A stretch of DNA of 12,242 nt from the NCBI GenBank assembly GCA_963636105.1, contig CAVHIG010000053.1:1-12242 (forward strand), written 5' to 3'. This DNA is from CAVHIG01 sp963636105 (GTDB lineage: Bacteria > Bacillota > Clostridia > Peptostreptococcales > Anaerovoracaceae). Below, piece after piece: positions 1 through 6,506 of the stretch. The position numbers and the translations under genes are program-made. How positions within the stretch are numbered: the first letter of the stretch is position 1; the number at the start of each line of letters is the position of its first letter. The notes under the pieces are model-generated. The model did not search any database. It saw only the letters and a program-made list of their open reading frames with translations, and was not told the origin of the DNA.

Positions 1-208
1 GGGGTGGTAGCTGGCTGCAGGCCCTTGTGACGAGCAGCTAGAGACAGCAAGCGATTCGAGCCAGGGTTTTGGCTGCTGCGAGCCTTTGGCACGGATTTTG
101 CTCCGCAAAATCCGTGTGGACAAAGTCGCAGCCCAAAACCGGCGAGATGAGCTTAGCTGTCTCCTGCGAGGAACACCAGGCCAAAGACAGCTTTAGCCCC
201 AAATCTTC
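1..208. repeat. Structured repeat element, copy 1 (left end cut by window edge)
   Basis: Non-coding, noticeably GC-richer than the following 300 bases. It opens with GGGGTGGTAGCTG (1-13) and ends with CCCCAAATCTTC (197-208). The same pair of ends brackets a second element at 260-389, where the full 12-bp inverted repeat GAAGATTTGGGG/CCCCAAATCTTC is visible. About 8 bases of the left arm here probably lie outside the window. Inside, nested complementary arms can be followed: 1-4 with 197-200, AGCTG 9-13 with CAGCT 188-192, GAGACAGC 41-48 with GCTGTCTC 156-163, then the long hairpin 65-140. This could be a folded RNA or a MITE-like palindromic element. No family is recognised. Confidence 0.6.
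65..140. repeat. Long imperfect hairpin inside repeat element copy 1
   Basis: Four successive helices are visible. From the outside in they are GGTTTTGG (65-72) with CCAAAACC (133-140), GCTGCG (75-80) with CGCAGC (127-132), CTTTG (84-88) with CAAAG (121-125), and a perfect 12-bp stem CACGGATTTTGC (90-101) with GCAAAATCCGTG (105-116) closing a 3-base loop TCC. There is no T-run on either side, so it does not look like a simple terminator. The element at 260-389 has no counterpart of this hairpin, so it may be an insertion or an expanded arm of copy 1. Confidence 0.75.
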
Positions 209-237
209 AAAGTCATGTGAGCTTTAAAAAGTATGCT
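181..237. repeat. Direct repeat, copy 1 (57 bp; right end of the element plus flank)
   Basis: This 57-base segment matches 362-418 at 49 positions without gaps. The match begins at CCAAAGACAG, covers AGCCCCAAATCTTCAA and TCATGTGAG, and ends at TATGCT. The conservation therefore extends about 29 bases past the inverted-repeat end of the element, so the repeated unit is larger than the palindrome alone. Confidence 0.85.
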
Positions 238-259
238 CTATCAAATCATTTGTTGTAAG

Positions 260-389
260 GAAGATTTGGGGTGGTAACTGTCAAAATGCAGCGAGGCCTT
301 AGCTGCCTGAGGGACCATGTGTAAGTCGATTCGGTCCCGAGGGTAGGTGTAGGCCGAGCCTCCAAAGACAGGTGTAGCCCCAAATCTTC
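260..389. repeat. Structured repeat element, copy 2
   Basis: It is bracketed by a perfect 12-bp inverted repeat, GAAGATTTGGGG (260-271) and CCCCAAATCTTC (378-389). Its left end GGGGTGGTAACTG (268-280) matches the start of copy 1 at 12 of 13 bases. Internal helices include GCAGC (289-293 region) with GCTGC (302-306), GAGGC (293-297) with GCCTC (358-362), and GGGACC (311-316) with GGTCCC (333-338). The last is flanked by GA on both strands (309-310, 339-340), which as RNA would form a tandem G-A internal loop. No open reading frame of useful length was found in it. It is either a structured RNA or a mobile palindromic repeat; the sequence does not settle which. Confidence 0.6.
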
Positions 390-418
390 AAGATCATGTG
401 AGTTTGTAAAACTATGCT
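362..418. repeat. Direct repeat, copy 2 (57 bp)
   Basis: This is the second copy of the 57-base segment at 181-237, with 49 of 57 identical. The differences cluster in three short blocks (372-375, 388-392 region and 400-412), and the CCCCAAATCTTC arm and the TCATGTGAG block are unchanged. Confidence 0.85.
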
Positions 419-623
419 TTTTAGAATTAGCGTCCAGCTATTTGCTATCCGGCTTCGTAGCGAGCTGTAGGCAGACCCTCTTGAAAATCGCCCGCCTTTA
501 TGTTAGAATTTAATTCGAAAAGCCAAATCATCATAGTAAGCGACATTCAAATTTTTACTTTTGCTCACAAGAAGTTATTTACTTTTAATATTTATAAAGC
601 TTGGCGTAAAATTGATTTTGTGC
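419..623. other. Intergenic stretch with a small hairpin, otherwise featureless
   Basis: There is no convincing coding sequence. A modest hairpin is formed by CAGCT (435-439) with AGCTG (463-467) and GCTA (444-447) with TAGC (458-461). From about 495 onward the sequence becomes very AT-rich and leads into the promoter of the hydrolase gene. Confidence 0.4.
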
Positions 624-651
624 TTGCTATAAATAAAAATGTACATATACT
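624..651 (+). promoter_or_regulatory. Probable housekeeping-sigma promoter of the hydrolase gene
   Basis: TTGCTA at 624-629 (4 of 6 to TTGACA) and TATACT at 646-651 (5 of 6 to TATAAT) are separated by 16 bp. This lies about 65 bp upstream of the start codon at 716. The region is AT-rich, so chance matches are possible. Confidence 0.4.
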
Positions 652-715
652 AAACATATGGAAATAGAACTACAAATACAGTGTATGTATCTATCAGAGA
701 TAGGAGGTCAAAAAA

Positions 716-1276
716 ATGAAAGTTTTAGTTGTAGTAGACATGCAAAACGATTTTATTGATGGAGCCCTAGGTACAAAGGAAGCAGTAGCCATTGTCCCTA
801 ATGTTATGGAGCGAATAATAATGGCTATAGCAGGATCAGAGCGTGTGTTTTATACTCGCGATACTCATGATGAAAACTATTTAGAAACACAGGAGGGAAG
901 CAATCTCCCTATAGAGCATTGCATAAAAGGGACTTATGGCTGGGAAATCCAACCCGATATAGAAGTAATGCGCTTTGCCGCCGACGAATCCAGAACTCAT
1001 ACCTTTGATAAGAATACTTTTGGCAGTGTACAGCTTGCAGAAGCACTTAAAGAGTTGGATGATAGCTTGTTTTCAGATTCCGGCAAAGGCTTAGAATCTA
1101 TCACTTTTGTAGGACTATGTACAGACATATGCGTTATTTCAAATGCTATGCTCGCAAAGGCATATCTTCCAAATGTTCCTATCATAGTAGATTCAAAATG
1201 CTGCGCCGGTGTTACACCAGAAAGTCATAAAACGGCGCTGGATGCTATGAAGGCATGTCAGATACAAATAATATAG
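716..1276 (+). CDS. Nicotinamidase-like cysteine hydrolase (isochorismatase superfamily)
   Basis: This 186-residue protein belongs to the isochorismatase-like hydrolases and is most probably a nicotinamidase, which deamidates nicotinamide to nicotinate for NAD salvage in the cytoplasm. The catalytic triad can be read directly: D8 in VDMQNDF, K99 in FDKNTFGS, and C139 in VGLCTDICV. D49 and H51 in TRDTH and H68 in EHC match metal ligands of PncA-type nicotinamidases. The fourth ligand position has no obvious His, only E53/Y55 nearby. The start is supported by AGGAGGT at 702-708, 7 bases upstream. The gene stands alone on the plus strand, converges with rsmG, and its TAG overlaps a parS site. 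Substrate assignment by family is an inference; another amide or N-carbamoyl substrate is possible. Confidence 0.85.
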   Translation: MKVLVVVDMQNDFIDGALGTKEAVAIVPNVMERIIMAIAGSERVFYTRDTHDENYLETQEGSNLPIEHCIKGTYGWEIQPDIEVMRFAADESRTHTFDKNTFGSVQLAEALKELDDSLFSDSGKGLESITFVGLCTDICVISNAMLAKAYLPNVPIIVDSKCCAGVTPESHKTALDAMKACQIQII

Positions 1277-1290
1277 TTTCACGTGAAACA
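1275..1290. other. parS: parS-like ParB/Spo0J binding site
   Basis: The 16-mer AGTTTCACGTGAAACA matches the known Firmicute parS consensus TGTTNCACGTGAAACA at every position except the first. The inner 14 bases GTTTCACGTGAAAC (1276-1289) are a perfect palindrome. Such sites cluster near oriC, nucleate ParB spreading and direct SMC loading and origin segregation. The site begins inside the TAG stop codon of the preceding gene. No parA or parB gene is present in the window. Confidence 0.85.
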
Positions 1291-1319
1291 TAAAAGCTAC
1301 AGCTATAGCCGAGCTTTTA
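1291..1319. terminator. Possible bidirectional terminator between convergent genes
   Basis: The 8-bp arms TAAAAGCT (1291-1298) and AGCTTTTA (1312-1319) are separated by 13 bases, which contain GCTATAGC. The right arm includes the stop codon of rsmG. The A-rich and T-rich ends could act as a U-tract in either direction, as expected between convergent genes. The stem is AT-rich, so termination strength is uncertain. Confidence 0.45.
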
Positions 1320-2042
1320 GCGAATTGGCTGTTTTGAAGGCGTGCCGGCCTTTCTTGGATACTTTGCCGGAGTACTCCTTATTTTCTTTATACAAATTAT
1401 ATTGTGTGAAAATTCTTCAAGTCCGGCCGCTCTTATTTCCGTTACCGTGCCACCCAAAACATTTATAGCCTTCTTCCCTTCTGAAAGCTCTGCTTCGCAC
1501 TCTGGGCCTTTATAGGCCATAAAATATCCACCCGGCTTTACAAATGGCAGACAATATTCCGAAAGCGTAGCAAGATTTGCAACAGCGCGCGACACACAAA
1601 GATCAAAGCTTTCGCGATAGTCTGCCTTCTGTGCCAGCTCCTCTGCCCTTCCGTGAAGCACGGTCACATTTCCAATGCCTATCTCTCCGCAAAGCTCAGC
1701 AATTATCTTTAATCTCTTATTTAAAGAATCCATAAGTACAAATTCTTTCTCAGGATAGATAAGTGCAAGCGGTATGCCCGGAAAGCCGCCGCCTGTACCT
1801 ACATCTATTATTCTTTGGGCATTCAAGATCTCGCTTTGTCCTGCGCAGGCCAAAGAATCTATATAATGTTTATTTATAAACTCATCCCGGTCTGTAATCG
1901 CCGTAAGATTGACCTTTTCATTCCATTCCAGCACGCCTTCCATGTATGCTCGAAATTTTCCCAAAAGCTCATCATCATATTCGATACCAAGCTTTCTAAG
2001 AGCCTCTCCCAAATTCTTTATATACAAAAAATCTTCCTCCAT
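1317..2042 (-). CDS. rsmG: 16S rRNA (guanine-N7) methyltransferase RsmG (GidB)
   Basis: RsmG uses S-adenosylmethionine to methylate N7 of G527 (E. coli numbering) in 16S rRNA; its loss gives low-level streptomycin resistance in several bacteria. The 241 residues contain the family landmarks: NLTAITD (45-51), the SAM-binding motif IIDVGTGGGFPGIP (78-91), HGRAEE (130-135) and SRAVANL (151-157), with the usual basic C-terminus ending in KAGTPSKQPI. It lies 53 bp downstream of mnmG on the same strand and is probably the last gene of the mnmE-mnmG-rsmG unit. The start is not certain. The ATG at 2042 has only a weak GGTGA just before it, while GGAGG at codons 1-3 sits 8 bases before a TTG at codon 6, which could be the real start. 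Confidence 0.96.
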   Translation of the reverse strand: MEEDFLYIKNLGEALRKLGIEYDDELLGKFRAYMEGVLEWNEKVNLTAITDRDEFINKHYIDSLACAGQSEILNAQRIIDVGTGGGFPGIPLALIYPEKEFVLMDSLNKRLKIIAELCGEIGIGNVTVLHGRAEELAQKADYRESFDLCVSRAVANLATLSEYCLPFVKPGGYFMAYKGPECEAELSEGKKAINVLGGTVTEIRAAGLEEFSHNIICIKKIRSTPAKYPRKAGTPSKQPIR

Positions 2043-2095
2043 TTCACCAAAGCTTATCTTTTATATTTCCCCTGCGAAGTCACTCGCGACTAAAG

Positions 2096-4000
2096 TCAGG
2101 AGTGTGCATGTGCCGTGCGTCTTTGTTTTTCAAGATATACAAGCAGCACATTTATATCTGCCGGCGACACACCCGATATACGCGAGGCCTGTCCCACTGA
2201 CAAAGGTTTAAATTTATTCAGCTTCTCTACAGCTTCCAGGCGCAAGCTTTCAATCTCGCTGTAATCCATTTCCGGAGAAAGACTCTTATTCTCAAGTTTT
2301 TTAAATCTTTCAACCTGTTGCAATTGCTTGCTTATATAGCCTTCATATTTTATCTGCACCTCAAGCTGCGCTATCGCGTGCTGGCTGAGAGCAGGCATAT
2401 CACTGTCAATCTCAGCAAGATCAGTATATCTGATTTCAGGACGCTTCAAAAGCTCCGCAAGACTTATTTTATTTTGAAGCGGCGTGCTCCCATGCTTTTC
2501 AAGGAAGTCCCTCACCTGTCCCGGGACAACCGTCACCTGCTCAAGACGACGACGTTCACGCTCCACAGCCTCCTTCTTTGCGAGGAAACGGCGATATCTT
2601 TCCTCTGAAGCGAGACCAATCTTATATGACTTCTCCGTAAGTCGCATATCCGCATTATCCTGACGCAAAATCAGACGATATTCCGCTCTGGAGGTCATTA
2701 TACGATAAGGCTCCTCAGTACCTTTTGTCACCAAATCGTCGATCAGAACCCCGATATAAGCCTCACTTCTGTCCAAAATAAACGGTTCCCTGCCATCTAT
2801 CTTCAATGCCGCATTTATTCCGGCCATCAAGCCCTGCGCGGCGGCTTCCTCATATCCGGAGCTTCCGTTGAACTGTCCCGCGCAGAAAAGATTTTCTATA
2901 TCGCGATTTTCAAGATTGAGCTGCAGATTCAGAGGATCTATGCAATCGTATTCTATGGCATATGCCGGCCTTGCAATTATCATATTTTCAAGGCCAGGTA
3001 TTGTATGATAAAAATCACGCTGCACATCCTCAGGAAGTGAAGAGCTCATTCCCTGGATATATACCTCGTCTGTATCGAGACCTTCCGGCTCAATAAAGGT
3101 CTGATGCCGCTCCTTATCTTGAAATCTAAATATCTTTGTCTCTATCGAAGGACAATATCTCGGCCCTATACCCTCTATCTCACCCGTAAAAAGGCCAGAA
3201 CGATGATAATTCTTTCTTATAACATCATGTGTATTCTCATTTGTATATGTCAGCCAGCAGGACACCTGCTCCCTTTCAAGCTCATCATTTAAAAAAGAAA
3301 AAGGCACTATCTCCGCGTCACCTGTCTGCTCTGTCATCTTTGAATAATCAAGGCTTTGCGCAAGTCCGCGAGCAGGAGTGCCCGTCTTGAAACGGCGCAG
3401 CTTCATTCCATGCTTTTTAAGATTTTCGGCAAGCTCAAGCGATGGCGCCAGGCCATTTGGCCCGCTTTCAAATGAGCTTTCTCCTATGAAAATCTTTCCC
3501 TTGAGGAAGGTGCCCGTTGCAAGCACCACAGCCTTTGCAGTATACACAGCTCCCGTCTTGAGCACTACGCCGGCTGCTCTCTGCCTGCCCTCCGCCGTTT
3601 CCGCCATGATTATATCAACTGCCTCGCCCTGCTTAAGATCGAGATTTTCCTGCTTTTCCAAGGTTTTCTTCATCTCTCGATGGTAATGCTGCTTATCAGC
3701 CTGCGCGCGCAATGAATGAACCGCCGGGCCTTTTGCGGTATTGAGCATTTTGCTCTGTATAAATGTTTTATCGATATTTATACCCATTTCACCGCCTAGC
3801 GCGTCTATTTCACGCACAAGATGACCCTTTCCGGTGCCTCCTATTGAAGGATTGCACGCCATCATCGCCACGGCTTCGAGATTTATGGAGAGGATCAAGG
3901 TTTTTTTCCCCATCCTCGCCGCAGCCAGTCCAGCCTCACAGCCGGCATGCCCCGCACCTATTACGACCACGTCATAGTCATCCATTACAAAACGTTCCAT
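2096..4000 (-). CDS. mnmG: tRNA uridine-5-carboxymethylaminomethyl modification enzyme MnmG (GidA)
   Basis: MnmG is the FAD-dependent partner of MnmE. Together they add the (carboxymethyl)aminomethyl group at C5 of wobble U34 in tRNAs reading split codon boxes, using a folate one-carbon donor. At 634 residues it is full length. Visible features are the dinucleotide-binding motif GAGHAGCEAG (15-24), NPSIGGTGKGH (50-60) following C49, the signature GPRYCPSIETKI (279-290) with C283, and AGQFNGSSGYEEAAAQG (374-390). The two cysteines correspond to the conserved pair C47/C277 of the E. coli protein. GGAGA lies about 12 bases before the ATG at 4000; an alternative ATG at codon 6 has no better ribosome site. 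The 113-bp gap to mnmE shows no terminator, so co-transcription with mnmE is likely. Confidence 0.97.
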   Translation of the reverse strand: MERFVMDDYDVVVIGAGHAGCEAGLAAARMGKKTLILSINLEAVAMMACNPSIGGTGKGHLVREIDALGGEMGINIDKTFIQSKMLNTAKGPAVHSLRAQADKQHYHREMKKTLEKQENLDLKQGEAVDIIMAETAEGRQRAAGVVLKTGAVYTAKAVVLATGTFLKGKIFIGESSFESGPNGLAPSLELAENLKKHGMKLRRFKTGTPARGLAQSLDYSKMTEQTGDAEIVPFSFLNDELEREQVSCWLTYTNENTHDVIRKNYHRSGLFTGEIEGIGPRYCPSIETKIFRFQDKERHQTFIEPEGLDTDEVYIQGMSSSLPEDVQRDFYHTIPGLENMIIARPAYAIEYDCIDPLNLQLNLENRDIENLFCAGQFNGSSGYEEAAAQGLMAGINAALKIDGREPFILDRSEAYIGVLIDDLVTKGTEEPYRIMTSRAEYRLILRQDNADMRLTEKSYKIGLASEERYRRFLAKKEAVERERRRLEQVTVVPGQVRDFLEKHGSTPLQNKISLAELLKRPEIRYTDLAEIDSDMPALSQHAIAQLEVQIKYEGYISKQLQQVERFKKLENKSLSPEMDYSEIESLRLEAVEKLNKFKPLSVGQASRISGVSPADINVLLVYLEKQRRTAHAHS

Positions 4001-4113
4001 CTTCTATTATATTCTCCTATTGCTTTTAAATACAAAATTTTACTCTATTTACAATATATTGCGTTTTCGCTACTCAAAATCTCTGCGCGCATTCCTAAAA
4101 AGCATTTTCAAAA

Positions 4114-5487
4114 CTACTTTCCTAGACAAAATCTGCTGAATACCTCATCGATTATATCGTCGCCCACCGTCTCGCCTATTATCTCACCAAGATAATCATA
4201 GGCGCTTCTCACGTCAATTTCAAGTATATCGAGAGCCTCGCCCTGCTTTACCAAAAGCAAAGCATCCGCAAGAGATTTTTCTGCCTTTCTGAGAAGCTCT
4301 TCATGTCGCACATTTGTCACAAGACTTCTCTCCTCCTGCCTTATGCCTCCTCCATATACAAGATTTTCTATTTTTTCCTCAAGCTCCGAAATTCCCTGCC
4401 CATTCGCCACCGATGCGCATATTATCTCGGCATTTTTCAAACGAGCCAAAATCTCAGCCTCGCTGACGCTTTGCCCGAGGTCGTTTTTATTCAACATCAC
4501 AACAAGCGGCCTGTCACCGATTATTTCGATTATTTCCTCATCTTCCTCGGTGAGCTTTGCGCTTGCATCTATCATAAAAATCACAAGATCAGCCCGATTG
4601 AAGGCTTCCTTGCTCTTCTCTATTCCTATTTTTTCAATTTTATCGTCAGTTTCACGTATCCCGGCTGTGTCCGTAAGCTTCACAGGTATATTTCTAATGC
4701 TCAGAAATTCCTCAATTGTGTCACGCGTCGTCCCCGGTATTTCTGTGACAATCGCCCTACTTTCGCGCAAAAGTGCGTTCATGAGCGATGATTTTCCCAC
4801 ATTCGGTTTTCCTATTATGGAAACGGCGAGGCCTTCGCGCAGAATGCGTCCGGTCCCCGCAGATGCGAGCATATCCTTTATTTTATCGTCTATCTGTGAT
4901 AGACTATTTTGGAGTTTTTCATATGTGATTTCTTCTATATCCTCATCAGGATAATCTATATTTACGGTAATTTCGACAAGGACATCCATAAGCTCCTTTC
5001 GAAGCGAGCCTACCCTTGCGGAGAGAGCGCCTGAAAGCTGACTGAGAGCCACATCAAAGGTCTTATCTGTCTTTGCCTTTATGAGATCCATGACAGCTTC
5101 CGCCTGGGAAAGATCCAGCCTGCCGTTTAAAAAAGCACGCTTTGTAAACTCCCCGGGTTCTGCAAGCACCGCGCCGTTTCTCAAAACAAGCGCAAGCGTT
5201 TTTCTGAGCGGCACAATTCCTCCATGACAGTTTATCTCCACCACATCCTCTTTTGTATAGGTATAAGGTGCCCTCATGTAGACTGCCATTACTTCATCTA
5301 TTACCTGATATTTTTCTCTGTCTACAACATGTCCATATGTAAATCGCCTATTTGCGATATCTCCGCCTTTTGCGGGCACAAAGACCTTATTTAGAATCTC
5401 AAGAGCCTTATCACCGCTTATTCTTATTATTCCTATACCGCCTTCGCCCATGGCTGTAGCTATCGCGGCTATCGTATCTTCTCTCAT
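4114..5487 (-). CDS. mnmE: tRNA uridine-5-carboxymethylaminomethyl(34) synthesis GTPase MnmE (TrmE)
   Basis: MnmE is the GTPase half of the MnmE-MnmG complex; potassium-dependent G-domain dimerisation drives U34 modification. Counting from the ATG at 5487 it has 457 residues, the normal family size. The order is an N-terminal tetrahydrofolate-binding domain (about 1-115), a helical domain interrupted by the G domain, then the C-terminal motif CLGK (454-457), whose Cys is catalytic. G-domain motifs are GKPNVGKSS (226-234), TTRDT (253-257), DTAG (273-276) and NKND (333-336). The ATG at 5487 is preferred over an in-frame TTG at 5523 because GAGGGG lies 8 bases upstream and the sequence from MREDTIAAIAT onward fits the family N-terminus. 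It follows the jag terminator and so probably has its own promoter in 5488-5579, though none is convincing. Confidence 0.97.
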   Translation of the reverse strand: MREDTIAAIATAMGEGGIGIIRISGDKALEILNKVFVPAKGGDIANRRFTYGHVVDREKYQVIDEVMAVYMRAPYTYTKEDVVEINCHGGIVPLRKTLALVLRNGAVLAEPGEFTKRAFLNGRLDLSQAEAVMDLIKAKTDKTFDVALSQLSGALSARVGSLRKELMDVLVEITVNIDYPDEDIEEITYEKLQNSLSQIDDKIKDMLASAGTGRILREGLAVSIIGKPNVGKSSLMNALLRESRAIVTEIPGTTRDTIEEFLSIRNIPVKLTDTAGIRETDDKIEKIGIEKSKEAFNRADLVIFMIDASAKLTEEDEEIIEIIGDRPLVVMLNKNDLGQSVSEAEILARLKNAEIICASVANGQGISELEEKIENLVYGGGIRQEERSLVTNVRHEELLRKAEKSLADALLLVKQGEALDILEIDVRSAYDYLGEIIGETVGDDIIDEVFSRFCLGK

Positions 5488-5579
5488 CACTAAATCCCCT
5501 CGCGCATCCGCCTTCCTAAGCAAAACACCGGCCCGCCCGGACAGCTACGCCGTTTCCGCATAAAGCAGAACAATAATAA

Positions 5580-5610
5580 AATAACCCGCCGAATATTACA
5601 GCGGGTTATT
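5580..5610 (-). terminator. Rho-independent terminator of the rpmH-jag transcription unit
   Basis: Read on the minus strand, AATAACCCGC (5610-5601) pairs perfectly with GCGGGTTATT (5589-5580) around an 11-base loop, followed by the T-rich TTATTATTGTT. It begins 7 bases after the jag stop codon. There is no T-run on the plus-strand side, so it acts on minus-strand transcription. Confidence 0.88.
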
Positions 5611-5616
5611 GTGAAA

Positions 5617-6504
5617 TTACTTAAGCTCGATTATAACCCTTCTGTACGGTTCCTCACCCTCACTTCTTGTAGTGATCGCAGGGTTGCTTTGAAGAGTAGC
5701 ATGTATAACCTTTCTCTCGTATGGATTCATAGGCTCAAGCCTTACACTCTTCCTTGTCTTTATAACCTTCTCGGCGAGCCTGTTTGCAAGCTGCTCCAAG
5801 GTCTTTTCTCTCTTTGCTCTGTAATTTTCAGCATCTACAACGACCTTTATGTATTTTTCCTTGTCTTTATTTATTACAAGGCTCGTAAGATACTGAATCG
5901 CGTCGAGCGTCTGACCGCGCTTTCCTATTACAGTGCCTGAGTCCTTACCGTCGATATCTACATAAAGGCAGGAATCATTTTTCATAGCCTTTATATTCAG
6001 GCTAAGTCCCATTTTCTCAGTCATATCTTTAAGGAAAGTAATTGCCGGGCTCTCAGGGTCTTCTACCAAGTCGTCAGGTCTCTTTGCGGTAACTTTGAGG
6101 TTTTGGAGATCCTCTTCGGTCAGCGCAACCTTCTCGGCTCTTTCTCTCTTAGGTCTTTCGCTTCTTTCAGGCTTTGCGGATTTTTCAGGCTTGCGACGCT
6201 TATCTTTTCTATCCTTTTTCTCCGCATAAGGCTTTTCGCTATTTTCCTGTTTTGTAAACTTTTCTTGCGCTTCTGCCTTAAAAGGCTTGTCATTTTTTTC
6301 AAGCTTTTCAGGTACTACAGGCGCAGGAGCTTCTTTCTTCTCGACTCTTACCTTCGCAAGCTTTGTCCCTATTATACCAAGGAATCCGCTCGAAGGCTCT
6401 TCAATGACTGTAACAGTCACTTCATCACGAGTAAGCTTCAAATCCTGAAGAGCAAGCTGCACTGCTTCTTCAACATTCTTACCGTATTTCTCTGAAAATT
6501 CCAT
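5617..6504 (-). CDS. jag: RNA-binding protein Jag / KhpB (EloR), SpoIIIJ-associated
   Basis: This 295-residue protein has three parts. A Jag-N domain spans about 1-55, including SSGFLGIIGTKLAKVRV. A highly charged Lys/Glu/Arg-rich linker with many Pro and Ser residues covers about 56-145. The KH domain, with the GxxG loop as GKRG (194-197), and the R3H domain, with R264 and H268 in ERKVIH, form the C-terminus. Jag/KhpB proteins bind RNA, pair with KhpA, and affect cell elongation and division in streptococci. The gene is usually next to yidC, as here, with only 2 bases between them; its ribosome site AAAGGAAG lies within the end of yidC. It is longer than the B. subtilis protein (about 208 residues) because of the linker. 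The RNA targets are not evident from sequence. Confidence 0.95.
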   Translation of the reverse strand: MEFSEKYGKNVEEAVQLALQDLKLTRDEVTVTVIEEPSSGFLGIIGTKLAKVRVEKKEAPAPVVPEKLEKNDKPFKAEAQEKFTKQENSEKPYAEKKDRKDKRRKPEKSAKPERSERPKRERAEKVALTEEDLQNLKVTAKRPDDLVEDPESPAITFLKDMTEKMGLSLNIKAMKNDSCLYVDIDGKDSGTVIGKRGQTLDAIQYLTSLVINKDKEKYIKVVVDAENYRAKREKTLEQLANRLAEKVIKTRKSVRLEPMNPYERKVIHATLQSNPAITTRSEGEEPYRRVIIELK

Positions 6505-6506
6505 TC

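Noticed and set aside
268..283. GGGGTGGTAACTG (and GGGGTGGTAGCTG at 1) resembles the T-box antiterminator core AGGGTGGNACCGCG
   Set aside because: The ACCGCG half is missing in both copies, there is no downstream terminator or aminoacyl-tRNA synthetase/amino-acid gene, and the motif instead forms part of an inverted repeat with CCCCAAATCTTC.
1..420. CRISPR array or retron non-coding RNA
   Set aside because: Only two repeat copies of 57 bp with no regular spacers, and no reverse transcriptase or Cas gene in the window. The hairpin alone is not enough for a retron call.
4646..4662. AGTTTCACGT inside mnmE, resembling a parS half-site
   Set aside because: The right half reads ATCCCG instead of GAAACA, so there is no palindrome; chance occurrence in coding sequence.
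5488..5579. A promoter for mnmE in the gap after the jag terminator
   Set aside because: A TATTAT hexamer is present on the minus strand, but the only -35 at a suitable distance (CTGTAA) matches three of six bases; a promoter is expected here but cannot be placed.
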